Made by a program: the position numbers and the translations under genes. Shown here one piece after another: positions 9,165 through 17,762 of a stretch of 64,000 nt of DNA. Source of the DNA: Nonomuraea typhae (GTDB lineage: Bacteria > Actinomycetota > Actinomycetes > Streptosporangiales > Streptosporangiaceae). The notes below the pieces were generated by a model, which was not told where the DNA came from, searched no databases, and saw only the letters and a list, made by a program, of their open reading frames with translations. The stretch lies in contig NZ_VRLV01000003.1 of assembly GCF_009760925.1 (NCBI RefSeq), forward strand, positions 62,001 through 126,000, written 5' to 3'. Each line of letters starts with the position of its first letter. The stretch's first letter is position 1.

Positions 9165-10367
9165 ATGCGCAACCTCCTTCCCGACGGCTTCCTCTGGGGC
9201 GCCTCCACCTCCGCCCACCAGACCGAAGGCGGCAACACCAACAGCGACTGGTGGGCCATGGAGCACGACTCCGCCGGCACCGGTCACATCAAGGAGCCCA
9301 GCGGCGACGCCTGCGACAGCTACCACCGCTGGCGCGAGGACATGGACCTGCTGGCCGGCCTCGGGTTCACCGACTACCGCTTCAGCATCGAGTGGGCCAG
9401 GATCGAGCCGGCCCCGGGTGAGTTCTCCCGGGCCGCGCTGGACCACTACCGCCGCATGGCCGACGGGGCTCGCGAACGCGGGCTGCGCCCCATGGTGACC
9501 CTGCACCACTTCAGCTCACCGCAGTGGTTCGCCCGGCGCGGCGGCTGGAGCGCGCCGGACGCGGCCGAGCTGTTCGCCCGCTACGTGGACGCGGCCGCGC
9601 CGGTCTACGCCGAGGGCGTCGAGCACGTGTGCACCGTCAACGAGCCCAACATGATCGCCACGATGGCGAGCTACCTCCACCTGCTCACCACCGGCGGCTC
9701 CCTGCCCGCGGCGGGCCTGCCGGAACCGGACCCGGCGGTCACCGAGTGCCTGACCGAAGCCCACCGGCGTGCCGTGGAAGCGGTCAAGTCCCGCGCCCCG
9801 CACGTGCGGACCGGCTGGTCGGTGGCCAACCAGGTGTACCAGGCGCTCCCCGGCTCCGAAGAGATCACCGCCGCCTACTCCCACTCCCGCGAGGACCTCT
9901 TCCTCCAGGCGGCGGCCGGCGACGACTGGCTGGGCGTGCAGTCCTACACCCGCACCCGGATCGGCCCCGGCGGCCCCGTGCCCGCGCCCCAGGACGCCGA
10001 GCGGACCCTGACCGGCTGGGAGTACTACCCGGCCGCGCTCGGCGAGGCCCTGCGCCACACCGCCGCCGTCGCCCCCGGCACACCCCTGATCGTGACGGAG
10101 AACGGCATCGCCACCGCCGACGACGCCCGCCGTATCGCCTATACCGGCGGCGCCCTCCAGGGGCTGGCCGCGGCGATGGCCGACGGCGTCGACGTGCGGG
10201 GCTACTTCCACTGGAGCGCCCTGGACAACTACGAATGGGGCACCTACGCGCCCACCTTCGGCCTCATCCACGTGGACCGCCGGACGTTCGCGCGCACCCC
10301 CAAGCCGTCTGCGGCCTGGCTCGGCGCCATCGGCCGCACCCGTACGCTGCCGGGGGACGCGCCGTAG
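9165..10367 (+). CDS. Glycoside hydrolase family 1 (beta-glucosidase-like)
   Basis: A 400-residue cytoplasmic protein, slightly short for GH1 (usually 440-480). The N-terminal FLWGASTSAHQTEGG is the family signature binding the glycone. TVNEP carries the acid/base Glu160 and IVTENG the nucleophile Glu312, so both catalytic residues are present. The C-terminal YFHWSALDNYEWGTY contains the conserved W..DN.EW sugar-binding pocket. GH1 enzymes retain anomeric configuration and cleave beta-glucosides, galactosides or related glycosides. No signal peptide is seen. The gene is divergent from a TetR gene that probably controls it. Confidence 0.92.
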   Translation: MRNLLPDGFLWGASTSAHQTEGGNTNSDWWAMEHDSAGTGHIKEPSGDACDSYHRWREDMDLLAGLGFTDYRFSIEWARIEPAPGEFSRAALDHYRRMADGARERGLRPMVTLHHFSSPQWFARRGGWSAPDAAELFARYVDAAAPVYAEGVEHVCTVNEPNMIATMASYLHLLTTGGSLPAAGLPEPDPAVTECLTEAHRRAVEAVKSRAPHVRTGWSVANQVYQALPGSEEITAAYSHSREDLFLQAAAGDDWLGVQSYTRTRIGPGGPVPAPQDAERTLTGWEYYPAALGEALRHTAAVAPGTPLIVTENGIATADDARRIAYTGGALQGLAAAMADGVDVRGYFHWSALDNYEWGTYAPTFGLIHVDRRTFARTPKPSAAWLGAIGRTRTLPGDAP

Positions 10368-10502
10368 GCCGATCGGCTCAGGGGCGCGGGCCGCGGCGGG
10401 CCGGCCGGGCTTCCAGGTCCGCGCGGCACCGCGGCCGCTCCTCGGCGAGGGTGGTAAGCAGTGGATCTGCCCCGACGCCCTGATGTTGTGGAAAGGCCCT
10501 TC

Positions 10503-11819
10503 ATGCCCGGTCCCTTCACCGGCCGTACCATCGGCGACCTCGCCCAGGACCTGCGCCATGGGCGCACCACGCCCGCCGAGCTCACCGAGCTGGCCCTGGA
10601 CGCGATCGCCGGGCCGGGCGCGGAGCTCAACGCGTTCGTCACCGTGGACGCCCGCGGCGCGATCGCCGCGGCGCGGCAGGCCGGGGACGAACTCGCCCGC
10701 GGCGCCGATCGCGGCCCCCTGCACGGCATCCCCGTCGCGGTCAAGGACCTCGTCATGGTCGCCGGGCTGCCGATGACCATGGGATCACGGCACTTCGCGG
10801 GGCACGTCGCGCCGGCCGACGCCGCGTGTGTGACGCGGCTGCGCCAGGCCGGTGCGGTCATCGTGGGCACGACCACGACCCACGAGTTCGCGTACGGTCC
10901 CACGGGGGACCTGTCCGCCACCGGGCCCGTGCGCAATCCGCGGGACCCGGCGCGGATGACGGGCGGCTCCAGCGCAGGCAGCGCGGCCGCCGTGGCGGCG
11001 GGGCTGGTGCCGCTCGCGGTCGGCACCGACACCGGCGGATCCGTCCGCATCCCGGCCGCGCTCTGCGGGGTGGCGGGCTTCAAGCCCGCGTACGGCGCGA
11101 TCCCGGCGGACGGCGTCTTCCCGCTCGCCCGGAGCTTCGACCACGTGGGCGTCCTGGCGGGCGGAGCCGAGGACTGCCTGCTCGCCTACCGGTGCCTGAC
11201 CGGCGGGCGGGAGAGCGGCGCCGCGACCGAGGGCGCACGCGTGGCGTGGCTCGATCCCGCCGGCATGTCCGCGGTGGATCCGCAGGTGGTACGGCTGGCG
11301 CGGGCGGCGGCCGGGACGGTGGAGGAGGTACGGCCGGCCGAGGGGCTCGTGGAGGCGCTGCGGGAGACGTTCCACGCCATGCAGAGCTGCGAGGCGGCGG
11401 CCGTCCACGCCGAACGCCTGGAAGCCTCGCCCGAACTGTATGAACCCGAGACGCTCCAGCGGCTGCGCGCCGCGGCGGAGATGCCCGGCTGGCGGTACGT
11501 CCGCGCCGTGGACTCGCGGGCCGGCCTGGCCGAGGCCGCCGGGGCGCTGTTCGAGCGCCACGAGGTGCTGGCCTTGCCCGCCGTACCCCTGACCGCCCCG
11601 CTCCTCGGGCAGCGCGAGACGGAGATCGACGGCACGCCGGTCCCCGTCCGCGCGGCCCTGCTGGCACTGACGAGCCCGTGGAACGTCCTGGGGCTGCCCG
11701 CCCTGTCCGTACCGGCCGGAGCGGTGGACGGTCTGCCGGTCGGCCTGCAACTGGTCTGCCGTCCGGGGGCGGAGCGGCAGCTCTTCCACGTCGCGCGCAC
11801 GGTCGCGGCGCAGGTGTAG
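10503..11819 (+). CDS. Amidase signature family enzyme
   Basis: A 438-residue member of the amidase signature superfamily. The Ser-cisSer-Lys machinery is visible: Lys81 in VAVKDL, the GGSSAGSAAAVAAG block at 154-167 with the cis-Ser, and the nucleophilic Ser180 in GTDTGGSVR. The length fits the family. Members hydrolyse amides, acyl-amino acids or act as GatA subunits; no GatB/GatC genes are nearby, so a stand-alone amidase or allophanate/aryl-acylamide hydrolase is more likely. The ATG at 10503 is preferred because GAAAGG lies upstream; an in-frame GTG at 10461 has no such site. Confidence 0.9.
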   Translation: MPGPFTGRTIGDLAQDLRHGRTTPAELTELALDAIAGPGAELNAFVTVDARGAIAAARQAGDELARGADRGPLHGIPVAVKDLVMVAGLPMTMGSRHFAGHVAPADAACVTRLRQAGAVIVGTTTTHEFAYGPTGDLSATGPVRNPRDPARMTGGSSAGSAAAVAAGLVPLAVGTDTGGSVRIPAALCGVAGFKPAYGAIPADGVFPLARSFDHVGVLAGGAEDCLLAYRCLTGGRESGAATEGARVAWLDPAGMSAVDPQVVRLARAAAGTVEEVRPAEGLVEALRETFHAMQSCEAAAVHAERLEASPELYEPETLQRLRAAAEMPGWRYVRAVDSRAGLAEAAGALFERHEVLALPAVPLTAPLLGQRETEIDGTPVPVRAALLALTSPWNVLGLPALSVPAGAVDGLPVGLQLVCRPGAERQLFHVARTVAAQV

Positions 11820-11905
11820 CGGGCACACCCCCAGCGAGTCCTCAGCCGATCGTGCGCGGCGTCGAGAAGGATGACGGTGTCGATCCACGAACGACTGAGG
11901 AGCAC

Positions 11906-12349
11906 ATGATGTCGACGCGCATGACCGCCGAAGAGCGGGAGAGCTTCCTGGCCGGGACGCACATCGGGGTGCTGAGTGTGGCCGGCTCCGACGGTGCGGC
12001 ACCGATGGCGGTGCCCATCTGGTACAGCTACGAGCCCGGCGGGGAGCTCAAGTTCGCCACCAGTCCCGGCAGCAGGAAGATGGACCTGGTCCGGGCCGCG
12101 GGCCGGGTGACCTTCACGGTGCAGCAGGAGGCGATGCCGTACAAGTACGTGACCGTCGAGGGGCCGGTCGTCGGGGACGAGCCGACCAGCCTGGAGGAGT
12201 ATCGCGGATGGTCCATCCGGTATCTGGGGCCTGAGGCGGGCGAGCGGTTCTTCACCTCGGCCGAGGACTTCATCCGGTCGATGCACACCGTCCGGGTGCG
12301 GCCGGAACGCTGGCGTACCTACGACTTCGGCAAGGAGTTCACCGCCTGA
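11906..12349 (+). CDS. Pyridoxamine-5'-phosphate-oxidase-like split-barrel flavoprotein
   Basis: A 147-residue protein of the PNPOx-like FMN/F420-binding split-barrel fold. The typical order is present: FLAGTHIGVLSVAG strands, P-I-W-Y-S-Y, KFATSPGSRKMDLVRAAGRVTFTV (the K-x-x-x-L-R-x-x-x-R-V-x-F-x-V stretch that closes the cofactor site) and YVTVEG. In actinobacteria this size class covers F420-dependent reductases, biliverdin reductases and general stress flavoproteins; the cofactor cannot be assigned by eye. The start is preceded by TGAGGAGC; a second ATG follows immediately. It is downstream of the amidase by 86 bases. Confidence 0.8.
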   Translation: MMSTRMTAEERESFLAGTHIGVLSVAGSDGAAPMAVPIWYSYEPGGELKFATSPGSRKMDLVRAAGRVTFTVQQEAMPYKYVTVEGPVVGDEPTSLEEYRGWSIRYLGPEAGERFFTSAEDFIRSMHTVRVRPERWRTYDFGKEFTA

Positions 12350-12356
12350 CGCGCGC

Positions 12357-12906
12357 TCAGCGCGCCGCCTCCGCCTTGCCCCGGTAGTACTTCTCGGCGG
12401 CCGACCCGATGGAGCGGATGATCCAGATGTTGACGCCGGCGCCGGCGACCGCGCCGAGGATCGGTACGGCTTTCGCCGCGGTTCCGCTGGCCATGACGGC
12501 GGCCGCCTTCGGGCTGATCTTCGCCATCGCCTTGGTGGTGAGCTTGGAGGCCGAGGCGCCGGCCAGTTTCCCGACGATCTTGCCGGACCCCTTGGCGACC
12601 CCCTTGCTCACGCCCTCCCAGGGTGAGGGCCAGATCGAGTTTGCCGTCGTCCAGCGCGCTCAGCAGCCCGCCGATCCCCCAGGTCGTCCATGCCATCTTG
12701 TGGAGCACCATCGTGAGGTCCACTCCCAGGCCGACGATGTGAACGCCGGGAATGATCAGCGCGGCTCCGCCGACGAGCGCGGTCTGGGCCGCCTGGGAAT
12801 TCTTCCAGGTACCGACCGACGAGTAATTCCGGGCCGCGTCCCGCGCGAGACCGGAATCTATCCCGACGGCGTTGAACGCTTGCAGAAATAGATCCGCGGC
12901 GCCCAT
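12357..12906 (-). pseudogene. EcsC-like membrane-associated protein, apparently frameshifted
   Basis: The gene starts at the ATG at 12906 behind a strong GAGGAGGG site and reads about 95 residues (MGAADLFLQAFNAVGID..., with hydrophobic LVGGAALIIPGVHIVGLG). The remaining 80 or so family-like residues (GVAKGSGKIVGKLAGASA..., ending in IIRSIGSAAEKYYRGKAEAA) lie in another frame that picks up near 12611. Joining the two needs removal of one base (or loss of two) around 12605-12640 and gives a product of about 182 residues with glycine/alanine-rich membrane-active segments, as in EcsC-type proteins. This may be a true mutation, a sequencing error or programmed frameshifting. A GTG at 12611 could start the second half separately. 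Confidence 0.6.
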
Positions 12907-13072
12907 GCATCCCTCCTCGAGTTTCGAGGTATGCACCATAACCGAGGGATTCAAGCCGGCCCACGTACACAAGCTTGACTATTTCCTCATGAGGAGCTGT
13001 CAGCCCGATTTATCGCATAATATGCAAATAAACGGGGACAATTCACCGGGCAGCCTGACGCGCCGGGCCCGT

Positions 13073-14206
13073 CTACCGGGCCGGCGCGGCCTCCCCGCCG
13101 CAGAACACCCCCTTGACGAGGTCGTCCAGCAGCTTCGGGAACGCCGCCAGGTCGGGCGTGCGGTCCCCGGTGGTCATCGAGGCGGTCAGGGTCTTCCTGC
13201 CGTCGGGCGTGCTGTACATCAGCGCGATGTACCCCCCGGTGGCGTTGCCGTTGTGGTTGAGGACGGTGCCGCAGCCCGGGCCCAGGTCCTGCACGTACAG
13301 CCCGAGGCCGTATCTGCCGTAGATGCCGGCGCTCTCGGGGTGCGTCTTGCGCATCTCGGTGAGCAGCTCGGCCGGGATGAGCTTGCCGCCGTTCAGGGCG
13401 GAGAAGAACGTGTGCATGTCCTTCGTGGTCGAGATGATGTCACCGGCGCCGGCCGTCATGGAGGGGTCCTGGCGCGAGACGTCGATCACCTTCCACCGGC
13501 CGGGGGCCTCCTCGTAGCGGTAGTAGCCGTGGGCGTGCGGCCCGGGGATGTCCGTGGTGCCGGGCAAAACCGTGTGCCGCAGGTCGAGCGGCCGCAGGAT
13601 CCGCCGCTTCACCTCGTCGCCGATCGAGCTGCCGCCGACCTTCTCGATCAGCAGCTGGGCCAGCGTGTAGTTGGTGTTGGAATAGCTCCAGCTCGTCCCC
13701 GGCTCGAACCGCGCGGGCCTGGACAGGCCGAACCGCACCAGTTCCTCCGGCTGATAGGTCTTGAAGCGGACGTCCACCCAGTCCTTGCCCCCTCCGGGGA
13801 TCCCCGGCTCGACCGACCCGTCGGGGCGGAACTCGCCGGTGTAGGCGTACAACCCGCTGGTGTGCTGCAGCAGCATCCGCACGGTGATCCGGCGGTCCAG
13901 CTCGAACTCGGGCAGGTAGCCGGCCACCGGCTCGTCCAGCCCGATCGTGCCCTCGGCCACCAGTTGCAGCACCACGGTCGCGATGACGCTCTTGGTGACG
14001 CTGCCGGCCCGGAACAGCCCGTCCACCGAGGGCTTCGCGGCCTCGCCCAGCTTGCGCAGCCCGGCACTGCCGGCCCACTCGCCCCGCTCGTCGGTCACGC
14101 GCAGCTGCATCCCGAGGAAACCGGCGTCGACGAAGGTCTGCATCGCCTTCTGCAGTTCCGGGCGATCCTGTACGGCGGCGGCCACGGGGGTGCCGGAGGT
14201 GCTCAT
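13073..14206 (-). CDS. Serine hydrolase, beta-lactamase/DD-peptidase (class C-like) family
   Basis: A 377-residue protein of the serine beta-lactamase-like superfamily (S12). Motifs are complete: S69-V-T-K72 holds the nucleophile and general base, Y175-S-N177 is the second element, and LNHNGNATGG near residue 300 takes the place of the KTG/HxG strand. No signal peptide is seen, so it may act in the cytoplasm or be released otherwise. Family members include esterases, DD-carboxypeptidases and amidases. The ATG at 14206 has GAGGA at good spacing. It is divergent from a MarR-like regulator across a control region full of GTTGCA repeats, suggesting that the regulator controls it. Confidence 0.88.
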   Translation of the reverse strand: MSTSGTPVAAAVQDRPELQKAMQTFVDAGFLGMQLRVTDERGEWAGSAGLRKLGEAAKPSVDGLFRAGSVTKSVIATVVLQLVAEGTIGLDEPVAGYLPEFELDRRITVRMLLQHTSGLYAYTGEFRPDGSVEPGIPGGGKDWVDVRFKTYQPEELVRFGLSRPARFEPGTSWSYSNTNYTLAQLLIEKVGGSSIGDEVKRRILRPLDLRHTVLPGTTDIPGPHAHGYYRYEEAPGRWKVIDVSRQDPSMTAGAGDIISTTKDMHTFFSALNGGKLIPAELLTEMRKTHPESAGIYGRYGLGLYVQDLGPGCGTVLNHNGNATGGYIALMYSTPDGRKTLTASMTTGDRTPDLAAFPKLLDDLVKGVFCGGEAAPAR

Positions 14207-14257
14207 GATCATTCCTCGCTTCGCGATAGTACGTGTTTGGTGCGATTCGAAAGCTAT

Positions 14258-14360
14258 GTTGCATTCAGCGGCCATGTCAATCACAGAAACTGCGTTAGCC
14301 CAGATGGAAAGCGGTAAATAGATGCAATGACGCTGCGTTCGAATGCAACACCAAGTTGCA
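14258..14360. promoter_or_regulatory. Divergent control region with GTTGCA/TGCAAC inverted repeats
   Basis: GTTGCATTC (14258-14266) is matched by its exact reverse complement GAATGCAAC (14341-14349). A tight palindrome TGCAAC-N5-GTTGCA occupies 14344-14360, and a further ATGCAAT lies at 14322-14328. The same hexamer recurs three times between the serine hydrolase gene and the MarR-like gene, as expected for operators of the adjacent regulator. The roughly 80-base separation could permit looping. Confidence 0.5.
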
Positions 14361-14390
14361 ATGGCTGGCGGCGAAGGCAATACTGACGGC

Positions 14391-15065
14391 ATGCCAGGAG
14401 GACGACTGACCCAGCAGGACCGTCAGCGCATCGCGGCCGGACTCGCCGGCAGGCTCACCTACGCCGAGATCGCCAGGCGGCTCGACCGGCCGACCTCGAC
14501 GATCACCCGGGAGATCAGCCGCAACGGCGGCCCCGCCGGCTACCAGGCCCAGCAGGCGCACCAGGCGACGATCCGGCGAGCGCAACGCGGCACCCCCGCG
14601 CCCGCGCGCGGAGCCGTACCGCAGATCGCAGCGGCGGAGGCGGAACTCCTCGAGACGGCGATCAGGGCGGGGACGCCGAAGATGGCCGCCCGCGTGCACC
14701 TCGACCTGATGCTGGCCGAGGACGGCAGGCGGACCGCGGCCGAGCTGGCGGACAGGCTGAAGGTCAGCCCGGCCTCCGTCTCCGGAGCCGTGAACTACCT
14801 GGTCCAGCTCGGATTCATCCGGCGCGAGCGCGATCCGCGGCGGCGGCGCGACGTCTACGTGTTCGACGACGACGCCTGGTACCACGCGATCATGACCAGC
14901 GAGCGGCAGACGCTCGAGGCGGCGCGGGCCGCGAAGGCGGCGGCCGAGGCGCGCGGGCTCGACAGCCCGGTGGGACAGCGGCTGGCCAAGACCGCGGCGT
15001 ACCTCGAGCGTGTCAGCCTGGACATCATGGAACTGGCCGGCCGGTGGCGTTCCCTCCTGGCCTGA
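14391..15065 (+). CDS. MarR/GbsR-like regulator with an extra N-terminal HTH
   Basis: A 224-residue protein. Residues about 5-55 contain a helix-turn-helix of the type found at the N-terminus of IS30-like transposases and sigma-like factors (LTYAEIARRLDRPTSTITRE). The rest is a winged helix of the MarR/GbsR type (KVSPASVSGAVNYLVQLGFI followed by a basic wing with RRERDPRRRRD) and a C-terminal helical dimerisation region. Two DNA-binding modules in one chain are notable. It is divergent from the serine hydrolase gene and likely binds the GTTGCA repeats between them. Starts at 14343 or 14361 are possible but lack a ribosome binding site. Confidence 0.75.
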   Translation: MPGGRLTQQDRQRIAAGLAGRLTYAEIARRLDRPTSTITREISRNGGPAGYQAQQAHQATIRRAQRGTPAPARGAVPQIAAAEAELLETAIRAGTPKMAARVHLDLMLAEDGRRTAAELADRLKVSPASVSGAVNYLVQLGFIRRERDPRRRRDVYVFDDDAWYHAIMTSERQTLEAARAAKAAAEARGLDSPVGQRLAKTAAYLERVSLDIMELAGRWRSLLA

Positions 15066-15068
15066 GGG

Positions 15069-15091
15069 GTTGACCTTGACGCAGGGTCAAC
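15069..15091 (+). promoter_or_regulatory. MerR-type operator upstream of the hydrolase-merR operon
   Basis: GTTGACC (15069-15075) and GGTCAAC (15085-15091) form a perfect 7-base inverted repeat with a 9-base spacer, the classic form of MerR-family operators in which the left arm doubles as a -35 element (TTGACC). The hydrolase start follows within 20 bases, so a leaderless transcript beginning at or near the ATG at 15109 is plausible. The MerR gene at the end of this operon is the obvious candidate regulator. Confidence 0.6.
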
Positions 15092-15099
15092 CCGGCACC

Positions 15100-15849
15100 A
15101 TGAAGCGCATGACCACGCGGAACTTCACGATCCACCACGACGGCGTCGCGATCCCGGTCTCTCGCGCCGGGCGGGGACGCCCGCTGGTCCTGTGTCCCGG
15201 GCTGAACTCGACGCAGGCCGGCCTGCATGAGCTGACCGGGCTGCTGCGGCGCGACCACCACGTGGTGACCGTCGACCTCCGGGGCCACGGCCGCGCCTCG
15301 GCCGCCGGCGGGTACTCCTTCGCGGCGTTCCTCCGCGATCTGGCCGCCGTGACGGCGGCGGTGGAACACCTCGGCCCGCCCGTGCTCGCGGGCTACTCGC
15401 TGGGCGCGGACCTGGCCGTGCACTACGCCGCCGGGCATCCCGGCGCCGTCGCCGGACTCGTGCTCATCGACGGGGCGAACCCGGTGCCGGAACCGTTCAT
15501 CACGGAGGCCGACCTGCCCGTGTTCCGCGCCCTGTGGGAGTCCGAGCGAGGCGCCCCGCTCACCGGCCGGCAGATGCTCGAGCTCAACGTCGAGATCGAC
15601 GGGGTCCGGGCCCGGATCCTCGATCGGTACCGGAGGATCGACCTGCCCGTCCGCATGATCATGTCGAGCTCGATGGCCGGCGACGGCGCGTGGGCGGCGC
15701 GGCTCAACCGCAACTGGCGAGCCGGCGTCGAGCGGCTGGTCCGGGAGCTGCCGCGCGTCCGCGCGCACTGGCTCGAGGCCGACCACCGGCTCGTCTTCAC
15801 CCACGCCCCGGAGGTCGCCCGGATCATCGGGAGAATGGTCCCATGCTGA
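15100..15849 (+). CDS. Alpha/beta hydrolase
   Basis: A protein of about 249 residues with the alpha/beta-hydrolase fold. The oxyanion region is LVLCPGLNSTQ, the nucleophile elbow is AGYSLGAD (G-x-S-x-G with Ser in YSL), an Asp follows the DLRGHG motif, and a C-terminal EADHRLVF supplies the catalytic His. Substrates are unpredictable: esters, lactones or peptides. The gene overlaps the following merR gene by seven bases and is preceded by a MerR-type operator, so its expression is probably induced by the compound sensed by that regulator. The start may be the ATG at 15100 or at 15109. Confidence 0.85.
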   Translation: MKRMTTRNFTIHHDGVAIPVSRAGRGRPLVLCPGLNSTQAGLHELTGLLRRDHHVVTVDLRGHGRASAAGGYSFAAFLRDLAAVTAAVEHLGPPVLAGYSLGADLAVHYAAGHPGAVAGLVLIDGANPVPEPFITEADLPVFRALWESERGAPLTGRQMLELNVEIDGVRARILDRYRRIDLPVRMIMSSSMAGDGAWAARLNRNWRAGVERLVRELPRVRAHWLEADHRLVFTHAPEVARIIGRMVPC

Positions 15850-16649
15850 CCATCGGTGAGCTGGCCTCGTCCGCCGGAGTGACGGTGCGCGCGGTGCGGC
15901 ACTACCACGCCAAGGGGCTGCTGGCCGAACCCGAGCGCGACCGCTCCGGCTATCGCAGGTACGGCGGCGCCGCCGTACTCGAGCTCATCAAGATCAGGGC
16001 CCTCGCCGAGGCCGGCGTGCCGCTCGCGCGGGTGCGGGAGCTTCTGCACGCCGGCGAGGAGGAGTTCGCCGCGGCGGTCGCGGACATCGACAGGCGCCTG
16101 CGCGCGGAGATCCGGGAGCGGCGCCGGCACCGGCGGCGGATCGCCCGGCTGGCCTCCGGGGACGACCTCGCGCTGCCGCCGCAGGTGACCGACTACCTCG
16201 GCCACCTGCGGGCGCTCGGCGTCGACGAACGGATCGTCCGGCTCGAACGCGACGGCTGGATCCCGCTGGCCGCGCGCTCACCGGAGCGCGTCCTGGAGTG
16301 GATGGCGCGCAAGCGCGAGCAGATGGCCGACGCGCGGCTCACCGACGTCTTTCTCACCCTGGGCCGGGCCCTCGACTGGACCGCCGACGACCCGCGGCTG
16401 GCCGGCCTGGCCGACGACCTGGCCGCCTACCTCACCCGCACGGCGGACGAGCGCGGCGAGGACTACATCGACGACGTCGGCCTCGAGCCATCGCTGGTCA
16501 GGCTGATGGACTCGATGGTGTTCGACACCTTGCCGCCGGCCCGCCGGCTGGTGGAGCTGCTGCGGCAGCGGGGGTGGACGGGCTGGACCAGGCTCGAGCG
16601 GGACGACCGCCTACGTCTTGGCGCAGATCCTCCAGCCGGGCGGGCTTGA
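15843..16649 (+). CDS. MerR-family transcriptional regulator
   Basis: A 268-residue protein. The N-terminal winged HTH is typical of MerR (LTIGELASSAGVTVRAVRHY, then GLLAEPERDRSGYRRYG), followed by a coiled-coil dimerisation helix rich in Arg/Glu around residues 75-105. The C-terminal 150 residues are longer than in metal-sensing members and lack a Cys pair, pointing to an organic ligand. It overlaps the upstream hydrolase gene and so is translationally coupled; the operator at 15069-15091 suggests autoregulation of the pair. Confidence 0.88.
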   Translation: MLTIGELASSAGVTVRAVRHYHAKGLLAEPERDRSGYRRYGGAAVLELIKIRALAEAGVPLARVRELLHAGEEEFAAAVADIDRRLRAEIRERRRHRRRIARLASGDDLALPPQVTDYLGHLRALGVDERIVRLERDGWIPLAARSPERVLEWMARKREQMADARLTDVFLTLGRALDWTADDPRLAGLADDLAAYLTRTADERGEDYIDDVGLEPSLVRLMDSMVFDTLPPARRLVELLRQRGWTGWTRLERDDRLRLGADPPAGRA

Positions 16650-16691
16650 GGACCTTGCCGCCCAGCGGCGCGTCCGGGAACCGGCTGAATT

Positions 16692-17735
16692 TCAGGAGTT
16701 CTCCGCTCTTGCCGGTGTGGTAGCCGTGCGGACGGGCCCCGCGGATCGCCCGCTCGCCGACGTGCCCGGGGCGAACTGGTCCAGCAGCGTGTTGATCATC
16801 TCCTGGAGCCGGTCGCGTCCGGTGACGCCGAGCGCTCCGCTCAGGGCGTGGGCGAGCTTGTCGAACGGATCGTCCATCCGGAGCTCCTTCACCTTCGCCG
16901 CCAGCTCCGCCACGCTCCACAGCCCGTCCTTGCCGACCTGATCGCCGAGGGACCAGCCGTGCCCGACCGCCACCGTCCCGCCCCGCACCCACAGCACCTG
17001 CCCGGTGAGCGGGCAGTCCTCGCCGGCCAGATAGGCGGCGACCGGCGCGCAGGCGGCCGGGTCCAGGGGGTCGAAGCCGCCCGCCGGAGGCTCCTGGCCC
17101 ATGCCGGGGACGCCGGCGGTGAGCCGGGTGCGGGCCATCGAGGGCGAGATGCAGTTGACCCGCACGCCGTAACGGCCCAGTTCGAGGGCGGCCACGGTGG
17201 TCAGCGCCGCGACCCCGGCGTTGCCCGCCGCATAGGCGGCCTGCGCCGGCAGCGGGTTGAGCAGCCCTGAGCCGGAGGAGGTGTTGACGACGGCGCGGTC
17301 GGCGCGGTCCCCCGCCCGGTGCCGTTCGCGCCAGTAGCGGGCCGCCCAGCGTGTCACCGCGAAGGTGCCCTTCAGCTTGACGGCCAGGACGTCGTCGAAG
17401 TCGTCCTCCCCCAGGTCGGCCAGGCCCATGGTCCGTTCGATGGTCGCGTTGTTGACCACGACGTGCAGGTCGCCGAAGGCCCGCAGGGCCGTCTCGACCA
17501 TGCGGCGGGCCCCGTCCCAGTCGGCGACGCTGTCGGTGCTGGCCACGGCCTGCCCGCCGCGGGCGACGATCTCCCCGGCGACCGCAGCGGCCACCCCGGC
17601 GTCGCCGCCCGTGCCGTCGGCGGCGACGCCGGGGTCGTTGACGACGACCTTGGCGCCCGCGGCGGCGAAGTACAGCGCCTCCTCCCGCCCGATGCCGCGC
17701 CCTGCTCCCGTGACGAGGACGACACGTCCCTCCAT
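16692..17735 (-). CDS. SDR-family oxidoreductase with altered active-site Lys
   Basis: A 347-residue protein: a classical SDR core of about 250 residues plus a C-terminal extension of about 90. The nucleotide-binding TGAGRGIG (10-16), the NNAT motif (95-98) and the catalytic Ser155 and Tyr168 are present, but the YxxxK lysine is Asn172 (Y-A-A-G-N). The C-terminal extension resembles a helical segment found on some peroxisomal-type multifunctional SDRs. Loss of Lys often lowers or alters oxidoreductase activity. The ATG at 17735 has AAAGGTGG upstream. It is divergent from a TetR gene that likely represses it. Confidence 0.8.
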   Translation of the reverse strand: MEGRVVLVTGAGRGIGREEALYFAAAGAKVVVNDPGVAADGTGGDAGVAAAVAGEIVARGGQAVASTDSVADWDGARRMVETALRAFGDLHVVVNNATIERTMGLADLGEDDFDDVLAVKLKGTFAVTRWAARYWRERHRAGDRADRAVVNTSSGSGLLNPLPAQAAYAAGNAGVAALTTVAALELGRYGVRVNCISPSMARTRLTAGVPGMGQEPPAGGFDPLDPAACAPVAAYLAGEDCPLTGQVLWVRGGTVAVGHGWSLGDQVGKDGLWSVAELAAKVKELRMDDPFDKLAHALSGALGVTGRDRLQEMINTLLDQFAPGTSASGRSAGPVRTATTPARAENS

Positions 17736-17762
17736 GACGACCACCTTTCATTGAGTGCAGTA

